The notes: generated by a model from the letters alone, not told the origin. A DNA stretch of 47,256 nt from Treponema sp. (GCA_003245635.1 QKCO01000021.1:1-47256); one strand, 5' to 3'. Shown: positions 7,806 through 16,828, numbered from the stretch's first letter. Program-made: numbers and translations.

Positions 7806-8837
7806 ATGAAACCAACTCTACGAGATATCGCGCAGCAAAGCGGCGTTTCGCCGACCACCGTATCGCTCGTCCTCGGCAATAAAGGCAATATATCGACGGA
7901 GACGCGGGACCTCGTCCGGCAAACAGCTGAAAAGCTCGGCTACGAGCGGACGCGCAAGGATGCCGCGCGAGAGGACTCCCCGAGCAAGAATCTCGGGCTC
8001 CTGTTCGTCATCGACGCATCCTTCAGCTACCTGTTCGGCTTCATCAGGCCGATCATCGAAAGTCTCGAGAAGCGGGTCCGGGAGGACGGCTTCGACGTCG
8101 TGCTTATTCCGATATCGCAGGCTTCGAGCGACGAGGAGATATTGAGGAAAGTGCTCGAAGCGCGGGTCGAAGCGGTCGCGGCCCTCCACTACGGAAACAT
8201 CAACGCGTTCATAAGGCTCGAGGACCACGATATCCCCATCGTCGTCGTCATGAACAACAAACACCAGGACAAGTATTACAGCGTCTGTTCAGACGATTTC
8301 CACGGCGCCTACGAAGGAACCAAGCACCTTATCGACCTCGGGCACCGGCGAATCGCGTACATAGGCTGCGACCGCTTCGACCTGGAAGCGCTGACGCAGG
8401 ATCGCTATATCGGGTTCATGAAGGCGGTCAACGCGTCCGGCCTCGAATTCGATCCGTCGATGCGGGTGGACGCCGACAACGGAAACATGGATGTCCTGCG
8501 CCGGAGGATGTCGGAGCTCTTCGGCCGGGACCGTCCGCCCACGGGACTTTTCGTGCTCGACGACGAACTCGCGCTGCGGGTGAAGGTGGCGCTCGACGAA
8601 CTGGGGCTCTCGGTTCCCCGCGATGTCTCGATCATCGCCCCCGGGGACGTCCTCGATTATTCGAAGCCCTATGTCCCGGGAATTACGACCATGAGGATCA
8701 ATACAGACCTCATCGGCACGACGACCGGGGAACTCCTGGTGAACCGGATCAAGCACGCGAAGGAAAAGCTCTACGTGCTCAAGGTGAACCAGGAACTGGT
8801 CGACCGCGGCTCCTGCGCTCCGCCGAGCCGCTATTGA
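7806..8837 (+). CDS. LacI-family transcriptional regulator
   Basis: The 343-residue protein has an N-terminal LacI helix-turn-helix (residues 4-23, LRDIAQQSGVSPTTVSLVLG) and hinge, followed by a periplasmic-binding-protein-like effector domain. It is divergent from the rhamnose-type transporter operon and probably represses it, releasing DNA on binding the sugar. The only GGGAG is 15 bases before the ATG, an unusually long spacing, because operator copy 2 fills the gap. The gene is convergent with argH, and a short hairpin (GGCTCG/CGAGCC near 8842) lies in the gap. Confidence 0.93.
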   Translation: MKPTLRDIAQQSGVSPTTVSLVLGNKGNISTETRDLVRQTAEKLGYERTRKDAAREDSPSKNLGLLFVIDASFSYLFGFIRPIIESLEKRVREDGFDVVLIPISQASSDEEILRKVLEARVEAVAALHYGNINAFIRLEDHDIPIVVVMNNKHQDKYYSVCSDDFHGAYEGTKHLIDLGHRRIAYIGCDRFDLEALTQDRYIGFMKAVNASGLEFDPSMRVDADNGNMDVLRRRMSELFGRDRPPTGLFVLDDELALRVKVALDELGLSVPRDVSIIAPGDVLDYSKPYVPGITTMRINTDLIGTTTGELLVNRIKHAKEKLYVLKVNQELVDRGSCAPPSRY

Positions 8838-8881
8838 GATAGGCTCGCTGCCGAGCCTCCGAGCCGGCACCGAGCCGAGTT

Positions 8882-10264
8882 CTACCCCTTCAGCCTGCCG
8901 CGCAATTCGGCGATCTGCGCCCGCACAGCGCTCGGAGAGGGACCGCCGGGCAGGGAGCGCGCCGCCGCGCACGCGGCCGGCGTTATCGCGCTGAAGAGGT
9001 CGGCCTCGAACAGCTCCGATCGGACCTTCAGCTGGGCGAGCGTGCGGTCGGCGACGATCTTCTGCCCGTCGGCGATGCAGTCGCGGACGATGAGCGCCGC
9101 GACTTCGTGTGCTTTGCGGAACGGCAGGCCCTTGCGCACCAGGTATTCGGCCACGTCCGTCGCCTCGAGAAAGCCACCCACGCAGGCCGCTTCCATGCGG
9201 TCTCTGCGGAAGCGCGCGGAAGCCATCATCCCGCGGAACATGCGCACGCAGGCGCGCGCGGTGTCCAAAGAATCGAAGAGCGCTTCCTTGTCCTCCTGCA
9301 GATCCCGGTCGTAGGCGTAGGGGAGGCCTTTCATGAGCGTAAGCAGGGTCACCAAATCGCCGATCGCCCGCGCCGACTTGCCGCGCACGAGCTCGGCGAA
9401 GTCCGGATTCTTCTTCTGCGGCATGATCGAGGAGCCGGTGCTCCACTGCTCGGCTAAATCGATGAAGCCGAACTCCTCGGTGGCCCAGATGACGACGTCC
9501 TCGCTGAAGCGGGACAAGTGGGTCATGAGGATCGCGCACGCGGCCGACAATTCCGCGGCGAAGTCGCGGTCGGCGACCGAATCCATCGAGTTGAGCGTCG
9601 GACGGGGGAAGCCGAGGGCTGCGGCGGTCGCCGCGCGGTCCAGAGGAAGGCCTGATCCGGCCAATGCGCCGGCGCCGAGAGGGCATTCGTCCAGGCGGCG
9701 CACGGCGTCGGAAAGCCGGCCCGCGTCGCGGTCGAGCCCCGTGCACCAGGCAACCAAATGATGGCCGAGCGTGACCGGCTGGGCGCGCTGGAGGTGCGTA
9801 TAGCCGGGCATCACGCTTTCGGCGTGCTCCTCGGCGCGGTCGAGCAGCGCGGAAATCAGTGAGCGGACCTCTCCGGCCAATTCGGGGACGACGCGCTTCA
9901 GGTACAGGCGCACGTCCAGGGCCACCTGGTCGTTGCGGCTGCGGCCGGCATGGACCATGCGGCCGAGGTCGCCGAGACGCTCGGTCAGGACCCCCTCGAT
10001 AAAGGAATGCACGTCCTCGACGTTCGTATCGATCGCCAGCGCGCCGGATTCGAGCTCCGCCGAGATCGCTGCGAGCGCCTCGTCGAGCTTCGCCGCGGCC
10101 TCGGCGGGGATGATGCCGCGCGAGCCCAGCATGGCCGCGTGCGCGCGGCTGCCCCGGACATCGTCGAGCGCGAGCCGCGCGTCAACTGAAATCGATGACT
10201 CGAAATCGAAGGCTTCCGCCTCCGGCTTCGCTTCCAACCTGCCCGACCACAACACCTGCGCCAT
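8882..10264 (-). CDS. argH: Argininosuccinate lyase
   Basis: The 460-residue enzyme splits argininosuccinate into arginine and fumarate, the last step of arginine synthesis. The fumarase/aspartase-superfamily signature GSSIMPQKKNPD is at 277-288, GYTHLQRAQP at 154-163 and HAGRSRNDQ at 105-113. Length is normal for ArgH. GGAG lies 7 bases before the ATG. It is the last gene of the arg operon and is separated from argG by a 247-base spacer that carries a long inverted repeat. Confidence 0.97.
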   Translation of the reverse strand: MAQVLWSGRLEAKPEAEAFDFESSISVDARLALDDVRGSRAHAAMLGSRGIIPAEAAAKLDEALAAISAELESGALAIDTNVEDVHSFIEGVLTERLGDLGRMVHAGRSRNDQVALDVRLYLKRVVPELAGEVRSLISALLDRAEEHAESVMPGYTHLQRAQPVTLGHHLVAWCTGLDRDAGRLSDAVRRLDECPLGAGALAGSGLPLDRAATAAALGFPRPTLNSMDSVADRDFAAELSAACAILMTHLSRFSEDVVIWATEEFGFIDLAEQWSTGSSIMPQKKNPDFAELVRGKSARAIGDLVTLLTLMKGLPYAYDRDLQEDKEALFDSLDTARACVRMFRGMMASARFRRDRMEAACVGGFLEATDVAEYLVRKGLPFRKAHEVAALIVRDCIADGQKIVADRTLAQLKVRSELFEADLFSAITPAACAAARSLPGGPSPSAVRAQIAELRGRLKG

Positions 10265-10298
10265 AGACTATCTCCAAAAAGCAGAACACAAAGAATAG

Positions 10299-10496
10299 AA
10301 CGCAGATTAACGCAGATGACGCCGCACGCGCAAGCGCGCAGTTGGTCTACTCTTCTCGGCAAAAAAACGCAGCGTGCTGAAACCGAGAGCTATCGAAAAA
10401 GGGTCCGGAATTTAAATTCCGGACCCCCTCATATTCAGATTCTTCAGCCTTGCTCATCTGCGTCGCGCGCTCGCGCGATCTGCGCTCATCCGCGTT
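10299..10496. repeat. Decamer-built inverted repeat, arg element A (argG-argH spacer)
   Basis: The left arm (from 10299) is two tandem units of ACGCAGATKA. The right arm, read on the other strand, carries ACGCGGATGA, GCGCAGATCG, a CGCG tract and ACGCAGATGA. The arms would fold into a long imperfect hairpin. A separate perfect palindrome (10401-10426) lies inside. The same unit recurs in elements B and C. Confidence 0.8.
10401..10426. repeat. Perfect 26-bp palindrome
   Basis: Positions 10401-10426 read identically on both strands: GGGTCCGGAATTT followed by its exact reverse complement. It is preceded by AAAAA and followed by CCTC, and sits in the middle of element A. It could form a cruciform or a loopless hairpin; the absence of a T-run argues against a standard terminator. 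Confidence 0.9.
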
Positions 10497-10511
10497 CTCT
10501 TCCGATTCTTT

Positions 10512-11726
10512 TTACTTCTTTCCCTTCAGGCCCTGCTCCATGAGGGCGCGGACGAGGACGGGAAGTCCGTACAGGCGGATGAAGCCCTTCGCATCGGCGT
10601 GGTTGTACAGCTCGCCGGTCTCGAAGCTCGCGATCGACGTATTGTACAGCGAATACGGGGATTTCGCGCCCGCGGCCGTGATCGAGCCCTTGAAGAGCTT
10701 CAGGCGCACCGTGCCGGTGACGTTCTTCTGGGTCGAGTCGACGAACGCGGAAATCGCCTCGCGCAGAGGGGTGAACCAGAGACCGCCGTAGATGAGCTCG
10801 GCCATCTTCTGGGAAGCGCCCTGCTTGTAGACGTAGGTCTGGCGGTCCAGGCACAGGTGCTCGAGCTCGGAATGCGCGTAGTAGAGGATCGCGCCGCCGG
10901 GGGTCTCGTACACGCCGCGGCTCTTCATGCCGACGACGCGGTTCTCGACTAGGTCGACCAGGCCGACGCCGTGCTTGCCGCCGATCTTGTTCAGTTCGTA
11001 GATGAGCGACACGCCGTCCATCTTCTTGCCGTTGACCGCGACGGGGAGCCCCGCCTCGAACTCGACCTCGACGTATTCGGCCGTATCCGGAGCCTTCTCG
11101 GGCGCCGTCGTCATCTTCAGCATGCCCTCGAGCGTAGGCTCGTTGGCGGGATCCTCGAGGTCGAGGCCCTCGTGCGAGATGTGCCAGAGATTGTCGTCGC
11201 GGCTGTAGGAGTCGCTCTTCTTCATGGGCACGGGGATGTTCCGCTTCTCGAGGTAGGCTATTTCGTCCTCGCGGCTCTTGAGGTCCCAGGTGCGCCAGGG
11301 CGCGATGATCTCGAGGTCCGGAGCGAGCGCGAGCACGCCGAGGTCGAAGCGGACCTGGTCGTTGCCCTTGCCGGTCGCGCCGTGGGCGATGGCGACCGCA
11401 TTCTCTTTGCGGGCGTAATCGACCAGAACCTTGGCGATCAGGGGCCGGGCGGTGGAGGTGCCCAGAAGGTACTTGTCCTCGTAGATGGCGTTGGCCTTGA
11501 GGGCCGGCCAGACGTATTCCTCGACGTATTCTTTCTTGACGTCGGCGACGTAGCAGGACAGGGCGCCGGTGTCGAGCGCGCGCTGCTTGATGGTCTTCCA
11601 GTCGGCTTCCTGTCCGACGTCGACGCACACGGCGACGATGTCGCAGTCGTAGTTTTCCTTGAGCCAGGGGATGATGACCGTCGTGTCCAACCCGCCCGAA
11701 TACGCTAATACTATCTTCTTCTTCAT
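10512..11726 (-). CDS. argG: Argininosuccinate synthase
   Basis: The 404-residue enzyme joins citrulline and aspartate using ATP. The ATP-pyrophosphatase P-loop AYSGGLDTT is at residues 8-16, followed by VDVGQEAD and later [12 protein letters not shown], all typical of ArgG. GAGGAG lies 7 bases before the ATG. It is the fifth gene of the operon. Spacers on both sides hold elements A and B, so it is not translationally coupled to its neighbours. Confidence 0.97.
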   Translation of the reverse strand: MKKKIVLAYSGGLDTTVIIPWLKENYDCDIVAVCVDVGQEADWKTIKQRALDTGALSCYVADVKKEYVEEYVWPALKANAIYEDKYLLGTSTARPLIAKVLVDYARKENAVAIAHGATGKGNDQVRFDLGVLALAPDLEIIAPWRTWDLKSREDEIAYLEKRNIPVPMKKSDSYSRDDNLWHISHEGLDLEDPANEPTLEGMLKMTTAPEKAPDTAEYVEVEFEAGLPVAVNGKKMDGVSLIYELNKIGGKHGVGLVDLVENRVVGMKSRGVYETPGGAILYYAHSELEHLCLDRQTYVYKQGASQKMAELIYGGLWFTPLREAISAFVDSTQKNVTGTVRLKLFKGSITAAGAKSPYSLYNTSIASFETGELYNHADAKGFIRLYGLPVLVRALMEQGLKGKK

Positions 11727-11763
11727 GATCTATCTCCTCTATGAATCCCTAAGATTAGAATCG

Positions 11764-11883
11764 AACGCAGATGAACGCGGATCGCGCTGAAGCGCGGCGC
11801 GGATGAAGAAAGGAGAAAGACCGAACTCTTCGCTCATTCTCATTCTCTTTCCTTATCCGCGTTAATCTGCGCTCATTTGCGTT
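11764..11883. repeat. Decamer-built inverted repeat, arg element B (argD-argG spacer)
   Basis: The left arm is ACGCAGATGA followed by ACGCGGATCG. The right arm, reverse-complemented, is ACGCAAATGA, GCGCAGATTA, ACGCGGATAA. A CGCG-rich segment and a purine/pyrimidine-rich centre lie between. The whole element is 120 bases and is the shortest of the three. Confidence 0.8.
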
Positions 11884-11900
11884 CACTTCCTCTTCGTTCT

Positions 11901-13073
11901 TTACTTCCCGGCCCCATCAAGGACCGATTTCAGAATAGCCAGGCCTTCGGCGATCTCGGCGTCGCTGATGATGTACGGCGGCAGGAAGCGCAGGGTCTTC
12001 GGCCCCGCCGAAAGCATCAGCAGGCCCTTCGACAGCGCCGTCTCCAGCACCGGCCAAGCGTCCGCTTCGATATCGACGCCGATCATTAAGCCCTTGCCCC
12101 GGATCTCCTTCACCTGCGGATGCTTCCAGCCGGCGATCGTAGCCTTGATGAGTTCGCCTTTCCTAGCGATTTCCGCCAGGAATTCCGGCTTGGCCACGAT
12201 GGAGAGCACGGCCCGACCGGCAGCCGAGGACAGCGAATTGCCGCCGAAAGTGCTGCCGTGGTCGCCGACGCCCAGCGTCTCCATGCATTTGCCGCCCGCG
12301 AGCACCGCGCCGACCGGCACGCCGCCGCACAGGCCCTTGGCCAGCGTCACCACGTCCGCCTGCACGCCGAACTGCTCGCTCGCCAGGAACGTGCCGGTCC
12401 GGCCGACGCCCGACTGGACTTCGTCGAACATCAAGAGCACGTCCTTCTCGGCGCAGAGCTTCGCGGCGGCCTTCACGTACTCGGCGTCGAGCGGCCTGAT
12501 GCCGCTCTCGCCCTGGATGGGTTCCATCAGAAGGCCGCAGACCGTGCCGTCGAGCGCTTTTTCAAGCGCCGCGATGTCGTTCGCTGGGATGTAGAGGAAG
12601 CCCTCGGTGAAGGGGCCGAAATCGGTATGGAACCGGTCCTGGCCGGTCGCCGACAGCGTTGTGATCGTCCGTCCGTGGAAAGACCCCTTCAGCGTGGCGA
12701 TCCGGTGCCGCCCCGGACCGTATTTCTTGAGCGAGTATTTCCGGGCGATCTTGATCGCGCCCTCGTTGGCCTCCGCGCCGGAATTGCCGAGGAACACGTT
12801 CTTCATGCCGACTTTGGAGCACGCCGCCACGAGCTCGGCGGCGAACGCCTGGGCGGTATCGCTCTTGAAGTAGTTCGACACGTGCACGAGCTTCGCGGCC
12901 TGCTCGCCGATCGCCTTCACGAGCGCCGGATGCCCATGCCCGAGGCTGTTCACCGCGATCCCCGCGGTGAAATCCAGATACCACTTACCGTTTACGTCCT
13001 TCACCCGCACCCCGGAGCCCTCGCAGAACTCCGCCGGCAGCCGGTGGTAGGTATTCATCATCGGATCGTTCAT
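11901..13073 (-). CDS. argD: Acetylornithine aminotransferase
   Basis: The 390-residue class III PLP enzyme converts N-acetylglutamate semialdehyde to N-acetylornithine. Visible features are GNSGAEANEGAIK (96-108), FHGRT (132-136), FDEVQSGVGRTG (216-227) and the PLP lysine in TLAKGLCGG (about Lys246). The start is the ATG at 13073, with GAGGAG upstream. An in-frame extension to 13319 exists but runs through the hairpin spacer and into argB. It is the fourth gene of the operon. Confidence 0.95.
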   Translation of the reverse strand: MNDPMMNTYHRLPAEFCEGSGVRVKDVNGKWYLDFTAGIAVNSLGHGHPALVKAIGEQAAKLVHVSNYFKSDTAQAFAAELVAACSKVGMKNVFLGNSGAEANEGAIKIARKYSLKKYGPGRHRIATLKGSFHGRTITTLSATGQDRFHTDFGPFTEGFLYIPANDIAALEKALDGTVCGLLMEPIQGESGIRPLDAEYVKAAAKLCAEKDVLLMFDEVQSGVGRTGTFLASEQFGVQADVVTLAKGLCGGVPVGAVLAGGKCMETLGVGDHGSTFGGNSLSSAAGRAVLSIVAKPEFLAEIARKGELIKATIAGWKHPQVKEIRGKGLMIGVDIEADAWPVLETALSKGLLMLSAGPKTLRFLPPYIISDAEIAEGLAILKSVLDGAGK

Positions 13074-13089
13074 TTCTTTCTCCTCAAAG

Positions 13090-13206
13090 CGGGTATAGGA
13101 CGAAAATGCTTCAGCTTTTTCGTCCCTGTTGAGCGTGCAGAAATGCGCACAGCGCGTTTCTGCGAGAGTAAGCGGAGACCCGAAGGGGGTTCCGCAGCTT
13201 ACTCGA
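13090..13206 (-). other. Three successive hairpins in the argB-argD spacer
   Basis: On the minus strand the spacer holds, in order, a GAGTAAGC/GCTTACTC stem that includes the argB stop codon, a GCAGAAA-C-GCGC/GCGC-A-TTTCTGC stem, and a GGACGAAAA/TTTTCGTCC stem. None is followed by a T-run. This spacer does not carry the decamer repeat of the other arg spacers. A role in mRNA processing or stability is inference. Confidence 0.65.
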
Positions 13207-14074
13207 TCATCGTCCCGATGCCCTCGTCGGTGAACAACTCCACCAGGAGGGCGTGGGGGACCCGCCCGTCGATGATATGCGCCTTTTTCACCCCCCCCTC
13301 GAGGGCGGTACGGCAACATTCGGTCTTGGGGATCATGCCCTTGCTCACGATCCCATCCTTCACCAGGGAGTCGAGTTCGTGGCGTTTCACTTCCTTGATG
13401 AGAGAGTCGGGATTCTGCACGTCCCGCAGGATGCCGCTTACGTCGGTCATGAGCACCATCTTCTCCGCGCCGAGGGCGGCGGCGATCTTGGCGGCGGCGG
13501 TGTCGGCGTTCACGTTGAGGGCCTCTCCCTCCGCATCGCCCACGCCGAGCGCGACGGTGGCGACGACCGGGACGTAGCCCTTGTCCATGGCCTCGGTCAG
13601 GGGATCGATATTCACGGACGTGATTTCGCCGACCAGGCCGAGATCGACGCCTTTTTTGGCCTTCTCGCCCTTGAGCAGGCCGCCGTCCAGGCCGCAGAGG
13701 CCGAGCGCCTTGCCGCCGGCCCGCTGCACGAGCGCGACGATATCTTTGTTCACCTTGCCGCTCAGGACCATCTGGACGATCTCCATCGTCTCCTCGTCGG
13801 TGTAGCGCAGTCCGTTGACGAACTTGCTTTCCTTGCCGACCTTTTTAAGCATCGCGTCGATCTCGGGACCGCCGCCATGCACCAGCACGACCCGGATGCC
13901 GACGCAGGACATCAGCGCTACGTCCTGGATGACGGCGGACTTCAGATCTTCGTTGATCATGGCGTTCCCGCCGTATTTCACGACGATGGTCTTCCCCATG
14001 AAATTCTGTATGTACGGCAGCGCCTGCACGAGCACCGCAGCCCTGTCCTTATTCGCGATAATCGGCCCTTTCAT
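13199..14074 (-). CDS. argB: Acetylglutamate kinase
   Basis: The 291-residue amino-acid-kinase-fold enzyme phosphorylates N-acetylglutamate. Markers are VVKYGGNAM (31-39), VLVHGGGPEID in the glycine-rich loop and NVNADTAAAKIA near the ATP site. The start is the ATG at 14074, with AAGGAG 7 bases upstream; a longer frame to 14158 runs into element C. The arginine-responsive N-terminal helix of feedback-inhibited ArgB (residues before VLVQALPYIQ) appears to be present, which would fit feedback control; this is inference. Confidence 0.96.
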   Translation of the reverse strand: MKGPIIANKDRAAVLVQALPYIQNFMGKTIVVKYGGNAMINEDLKSAVIQDVALMSCVGIRVVLVHGGGPEIDAMLKKVGKESKFVNGLRYTDEETMEIVQMVLSGKVNKDIVALVQRAGGKALGLCGLDGGLLKGEKAKKGVDLGLVGEITSVNIDPLTEAMDKGYVPVVATVALGVGDAEGEALNVNADTAAAKIAAALGAEKMVLMTDVSGILRDVQNPDSLIKEVKRHELDSLVKDGIVSKGMIPKTECCRTALEGGVKKAHIIDGRVPHALLVELFTDEGIGTMIE

Positions 14075-14106
14075 GCCTGAACTCCTTATGATTAGAAAAA
14101 TAAGAG

Positions 14107-14296
14107 AACGCGGATGAACGCGAATACGCGCTGACGCGCGACGCAGATAAAAACACATTACAGCGAACGAACGAAGAAGACGTCCCTGCGATTAAAAGAA
14201 ACAGGGCAAAGGACACGGATGAATTTCCTTTCGAAGCCCTTCCCGCCTTTCCTTTTTTTCTTCTTTTATTCGCGTTCATCTGCGCTTATCTGCGTT
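14107..14296. repeat. Decamer-built inverted repeat, arg element C (argJ-argB spacer)
   Basis: The left arm is ACGCGGATGA, ACGCGAATAC, a GCGCTGACGCGCG segment and ACGCAGATAA. The right arm, reverse-complemented, is ACGCAGATAA, GCGCAGATGA, ACGCGAAT. The 190-base element has an AT- and T-rich centre. Short open frames within it are repeat-derived and not genes. Confidence 0.8.
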
Positions 14297-14320
14297 CTCT
14301 TCTTGCTCTATTCTTCTCTC

Positions 14321-15544
14321 TTACGACCTGTAGTCGCCGTTGATCTTCACGTAGTCGTAGGTGAGGTCGCAGCCCCACGCGGAAACCGACGCCGTTCCGT
14401 CCGTCATCGACACCAGAATCTCGATCTCGTCCGCGCTGAGCACCTTCTTGGCGACCTCCTCCGAGAACGGCATGGACGCGCCCTTCGCGCAGACCTGCAG
14501 CTCGCCGGCGGCGCTGCGGAAGCTGACGTCGACGCCCTCGGGTTTGAAGGCGGCGCCGGAATAGCCCATCGCGCAGAGGATGCGGCCCCAGTTGGCGTCC
14601 GCGCCGAAGCAGGCGGCCTTCACCAGGCTCGAGCCGACGACGGCCTTCGCCAGAGTCTCGGCGGCATCCTCGTCGGAAGCGCCGGAGATCGAGCAGGTCA
14701 CCAGCTTGGTCGCCCCCTCCCCGTCCTTGGCGATCTTGCGCGCCAAGTCGACGCAGACGGCCTCCAGCGCGTCGGCGAACGCGTCCCAGTCGGCGCCCTC
14801 CCCCCCGATGCGCGCGTTGCCGGCAAGACCGTTGGCCAGCACCACGACCGTATCGTTCGTGCTCGTGTCGCCGTCGACCGTCACCCGGTTGAACGAACGG
14901 CGCACGGCGCGCCGGAGCGCCTTGTCCAGCAGCGGAGCGTCGATGGCCGCGTCGCTGGTGATGAAGGACAGCATCGTGCCCATGTTCGGATGGATCATGC
15001 CGGCACCTTTGGCCATCGCTCCGATCCTGACCGTTTTTCCTCCAATGGAGAATTCGACGGCTATTTCCTTCTTCCGCGTATCGGTGGTCATGATCGCCTC
15101 GAGGGCGCGCTCGTGTCCGGCCGCGTCGGCGCTCAGCCCCGCCGCCAGTTCCGCGATCGCGCGCTCCACCGGCTCGACAGGAAGCGGCACGCCGATCACT
15201 CCGGTGGAGCCGACGACGACCTCCGACGGCAGGCAGCCGATCTTCTCGGCGGCGATCGCCGCCATCCGGCGCGCAACGGCCAGGCCGGCTTCCCCGGTGC
15301 ACGCGTTCGCGTTCCCCGAGTTGCAGATGACCGCCCGGGCGTTGCCGTCGGACAGGTGCTCGCGGGTCACCAGCACGCTCGCGGCCTTGACGACGTTCTT
15401 CGTGTACATGCCCGCTGCGGCGCAGGGCGCGTCGGAGACGATGAGCGAGAGATCGCGCTTATCGTTCTTCTTGCGGATGCCGCACCACAGGCCGTTTGCC
15501 CGGAAACCCTTAGGGGCGCAGACGCCGCCTTCGATCCGTTTCAC
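14321..15544 (-). CDS. argJ: Bifunctional glutamate N-acetyltransferase / ornithine acetyltransferase
   Basis: The 407-residue Ntn-fold enzyme moves the acetyl group from acetylornithine to glutamate, so the pathway is cyclic and needs no ArgE. The self-cleavage site that makes alpha and beta chains is at HPNMGTMLS, with nucleophile Thr190; the residue before it is Gly rather than the commoner Ala. CNSGNANACTG (74-84) is a family signature. It begins 10 bases after argC stops and is probably co-translated with it. Whether it also uses acetyl-CoA cannot be told here. Confidence 0.96.
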   Translation of the reverse strand: MKRIEGGVCAPKGFRANGLWCGIRKKNDKRDLSLIVSDAPCAAAGMYTKNVVKAASVLVTREHLSDGNARAVICNSGNANACTGEAGLAVARRMAAIAAEKIGCLPSEVVVGSTGVIGVPLPVEPVERAIAELAAGLSADAAGHERALEAIMTTDTRKKEIAVEFSIGGKTVRIGAMAKGAGMIHPNMGTMLSFITSDAAIDAPLLDKALRRAVRRSFNRVTVDGDTSTNDTVVVLANGLAGNARIGGEGADWDAFADALEAVCVDLARKIAKDGEGATKLVTCSISGASDEDAAETLAKAVVGSSLVKAACFGADANWGRILCAMGYSGAAFKPEGVDVSFRSAAGELQVCAKGASMPFSEEVAKKVLSADEIEILVSMTDGTASVSAWGCDLTYDYVKINGDYRS

Positions 15545-15553
15545 CGCACGCTC

Positions 15554-16639
15554 CTAGAACGCCGCCGGAATGGCGTTCAAGCCCTCGGTTTCTTCGAAGC
15601 CGAGAACGAGGTTCATGTTCTGCACCGCCTGGCCGGCGGCGCCCTTCACCATATTGTCGATCGCGGTGACGATTATCAAGACGGTGCCGGTCTGATCCGA
15701 GTGGATGGAGATGTCGCAGTAGTTGGACATCCGCACGTTCCGCGTCGTCGCGATCTGGCCGTAGGGAAGCACCCGAACGAATGGTTCTCCTTTATAGAAA
15801 TCGGCGTACTTCGCGTGGATTTCTTTCACGGCCGCTTCGATCTCGGCGGAAGCGGGACGCGGAGCGCCCGACACCGCTCCGAGAGGCTTCGCGAGCGGGA
15901 TGTACAGCGTGCTCAGGATACCCCGGTTCATCGGCGCCAGATGCGGAGTGAACACCATGGGGACGCTCTTCCCAGACATCGCCTGGAAATTCCGGGCGAT
16001 CTCGGGAACATGCCGATGACCGCCGACCTTGTAGGGCGCCAGAGAATCAGCGCAGTCCGGGTAGTGCGTATTCTGCGCGGGAGAACGCCCCGCCCCGGTC
16101 ACGCCCGAAGCGGAATCGATGATGATTGTCCCCGATCCGGCCAAGCCGAGCTTGAGCGCGGGGTACGCGCCGAGGGACGCGCCGGTCGGATAGCAGCCGG
16201 GATTGCCGACGATCGAGGCTTTCTTGATCGCCGCCCGGTTGAGCTCCGGCAGACCGTACACCGACAAGGGCCGCAGCTCCGGCTTCACGTATTTCTTCCC
16301 GTACCAGGCGGCGAAGGTATCCTCGTCGTCCCCGAAGCGGAAATCAGCGGACAGGTCGATGAACGGTATCTTCTTTTCGATGCAGAGAGCGGCGAAGGGT
16401 TCTCCCACTCCGTGCGGAAGCGCGGCGAAGACGACGTCCGACTGCGCTACCACGGCTTCGGGCTTGACCAGCTCGCCTGAGACCCGCGAGAGCAGATTGG
16501 GATACACCGATTCGATCATGCCGCCCTCGAAGCTGGTCGACGAAAGGACGAAGCGGCCGACGCGCGGATGCTGAGCGAGAATGCGGACGAGTTCAACGCC
16601 GGCATAGCCGCTCGCGCCGATGATTCCTACGGTAAGCAT
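15554..16639 (-). CDS. argC: N-acetyl-gamma-glutamyl-phosphate reductase
   Basis: The 361-residue enzyme reduces N-acetylglutamyl phosphate with NADPH. It has an N-terminal Rossmann motif GIIGASGYAGVEL (5-17) and the catalytic Cys149 in GNPGCYPTG. AGGAGG lies 4 bases before the ATG. It is the first structural gene of the arg operon and lies 69 bases after the leader ORF. Its Shine-Dalgarno is complementary to a CCTCC within the arginine codons of that leader. Confidence 0.96.
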   Translation of the reverse strand: MLTVGIIGASGYAGVELVRILAQHPRVGRFVLSSTSFEGGMIESVYPNLLSRVSGELVKPEAVVAQSDVVFAALPHGVGEPFAALCIEKKIPFIDLSADFRFGDDEDTFAAWYGKKYVKPELRPLSVYGLPELNRAAIKKASIVGNPGCYPTGASLGAYPALKLGLAGSGTIIIDSASGVTGAGRSPAQNTHYPDCADSLAPYKVGGHRHVPEIARNFQAMSGKSVPMVFTPHLAPMNRGILSTLYIPLAKPLGAVSGAPRPASAEIEAAVKEIHAKYADFYKGEPFVRVLPYGQIATTRNVRMSNYCDISIHSDQTGTVLIIVTAIDNMVKGAAGQAVQNMNLVLGFEETEGLNAIPAAF

Positions 16640-16708
16640 AGGACCTCCTGAAAGGATGAAACGACCCGGACCAAAAAGGAACCGGCCAGATATGAGAAAA
16701 GAAGTGGA

Positions 16709-16828
16709 TTAACGACGACGGAGGCGGAGACGGGGAGCAGTACGCGGGGATGCGGCGGGGGAAAACGTGGGGAGAAAGGGACCGACGGGATTCCGGTGCC
16801 CGTACGCGTTGTCGAAGGATTCGTTCAT
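16709..16828 (-). CDS. Arginine-rich leader peptide of the arg operon (putative)
   Basis: This 39-codon ORF has GGGAGG five bases before its ATG. It begins MNESFDNAYGHR and ends in RTAPRLRLRRR directly before TAA, with seven arginines in the last eleven codons and three consecutive CGT codons at the end. It lies between a consensus-like promoter and argC. The arrangement matches leader peptides that sense their amino acid by ribosome stalling. A CCTCC inside the Arg codons (16720-16724) can pair with GGAGG of the argC Shine-Dalgarno (16644-16648), which suggests translational rather than terminator-based attenuation. No standard terminator hairpin was seen in the 69 bases before argC. Function is inferred and not proven. 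Confidence 0.7.
   Translation of the reverse strand: MNESFDNAYGHRNPVGPFLPTFSPAASPRTAPRLRLRRR

Noticed and set aside
8838-8881. Terminator between lacI and argH
   Set aside because: A GGCTCG/CGAGCC hairpin is present but no T-run follows on either strand.
10265-14330. CRISPR array in the arg operon spacers
   Set aside because: The repeats are adjacent 10-bp units arranged as inverted arms, without unique spacers of constant length or cas genes.
14219-16480. A 753-codon plus-strand open frame over argJ and argC
   Set aside because: It is a shadow of two well-supported arg genes, and its start lies in the repeat element.
16640-16708. Rho-independent attenuator before argC
   Set aside because: A weak CCGG...CCGG stem around a T-run loop (about 16668-16690) exists, but it is short, bulged and not followed by a T-run. 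Translational control fits better.
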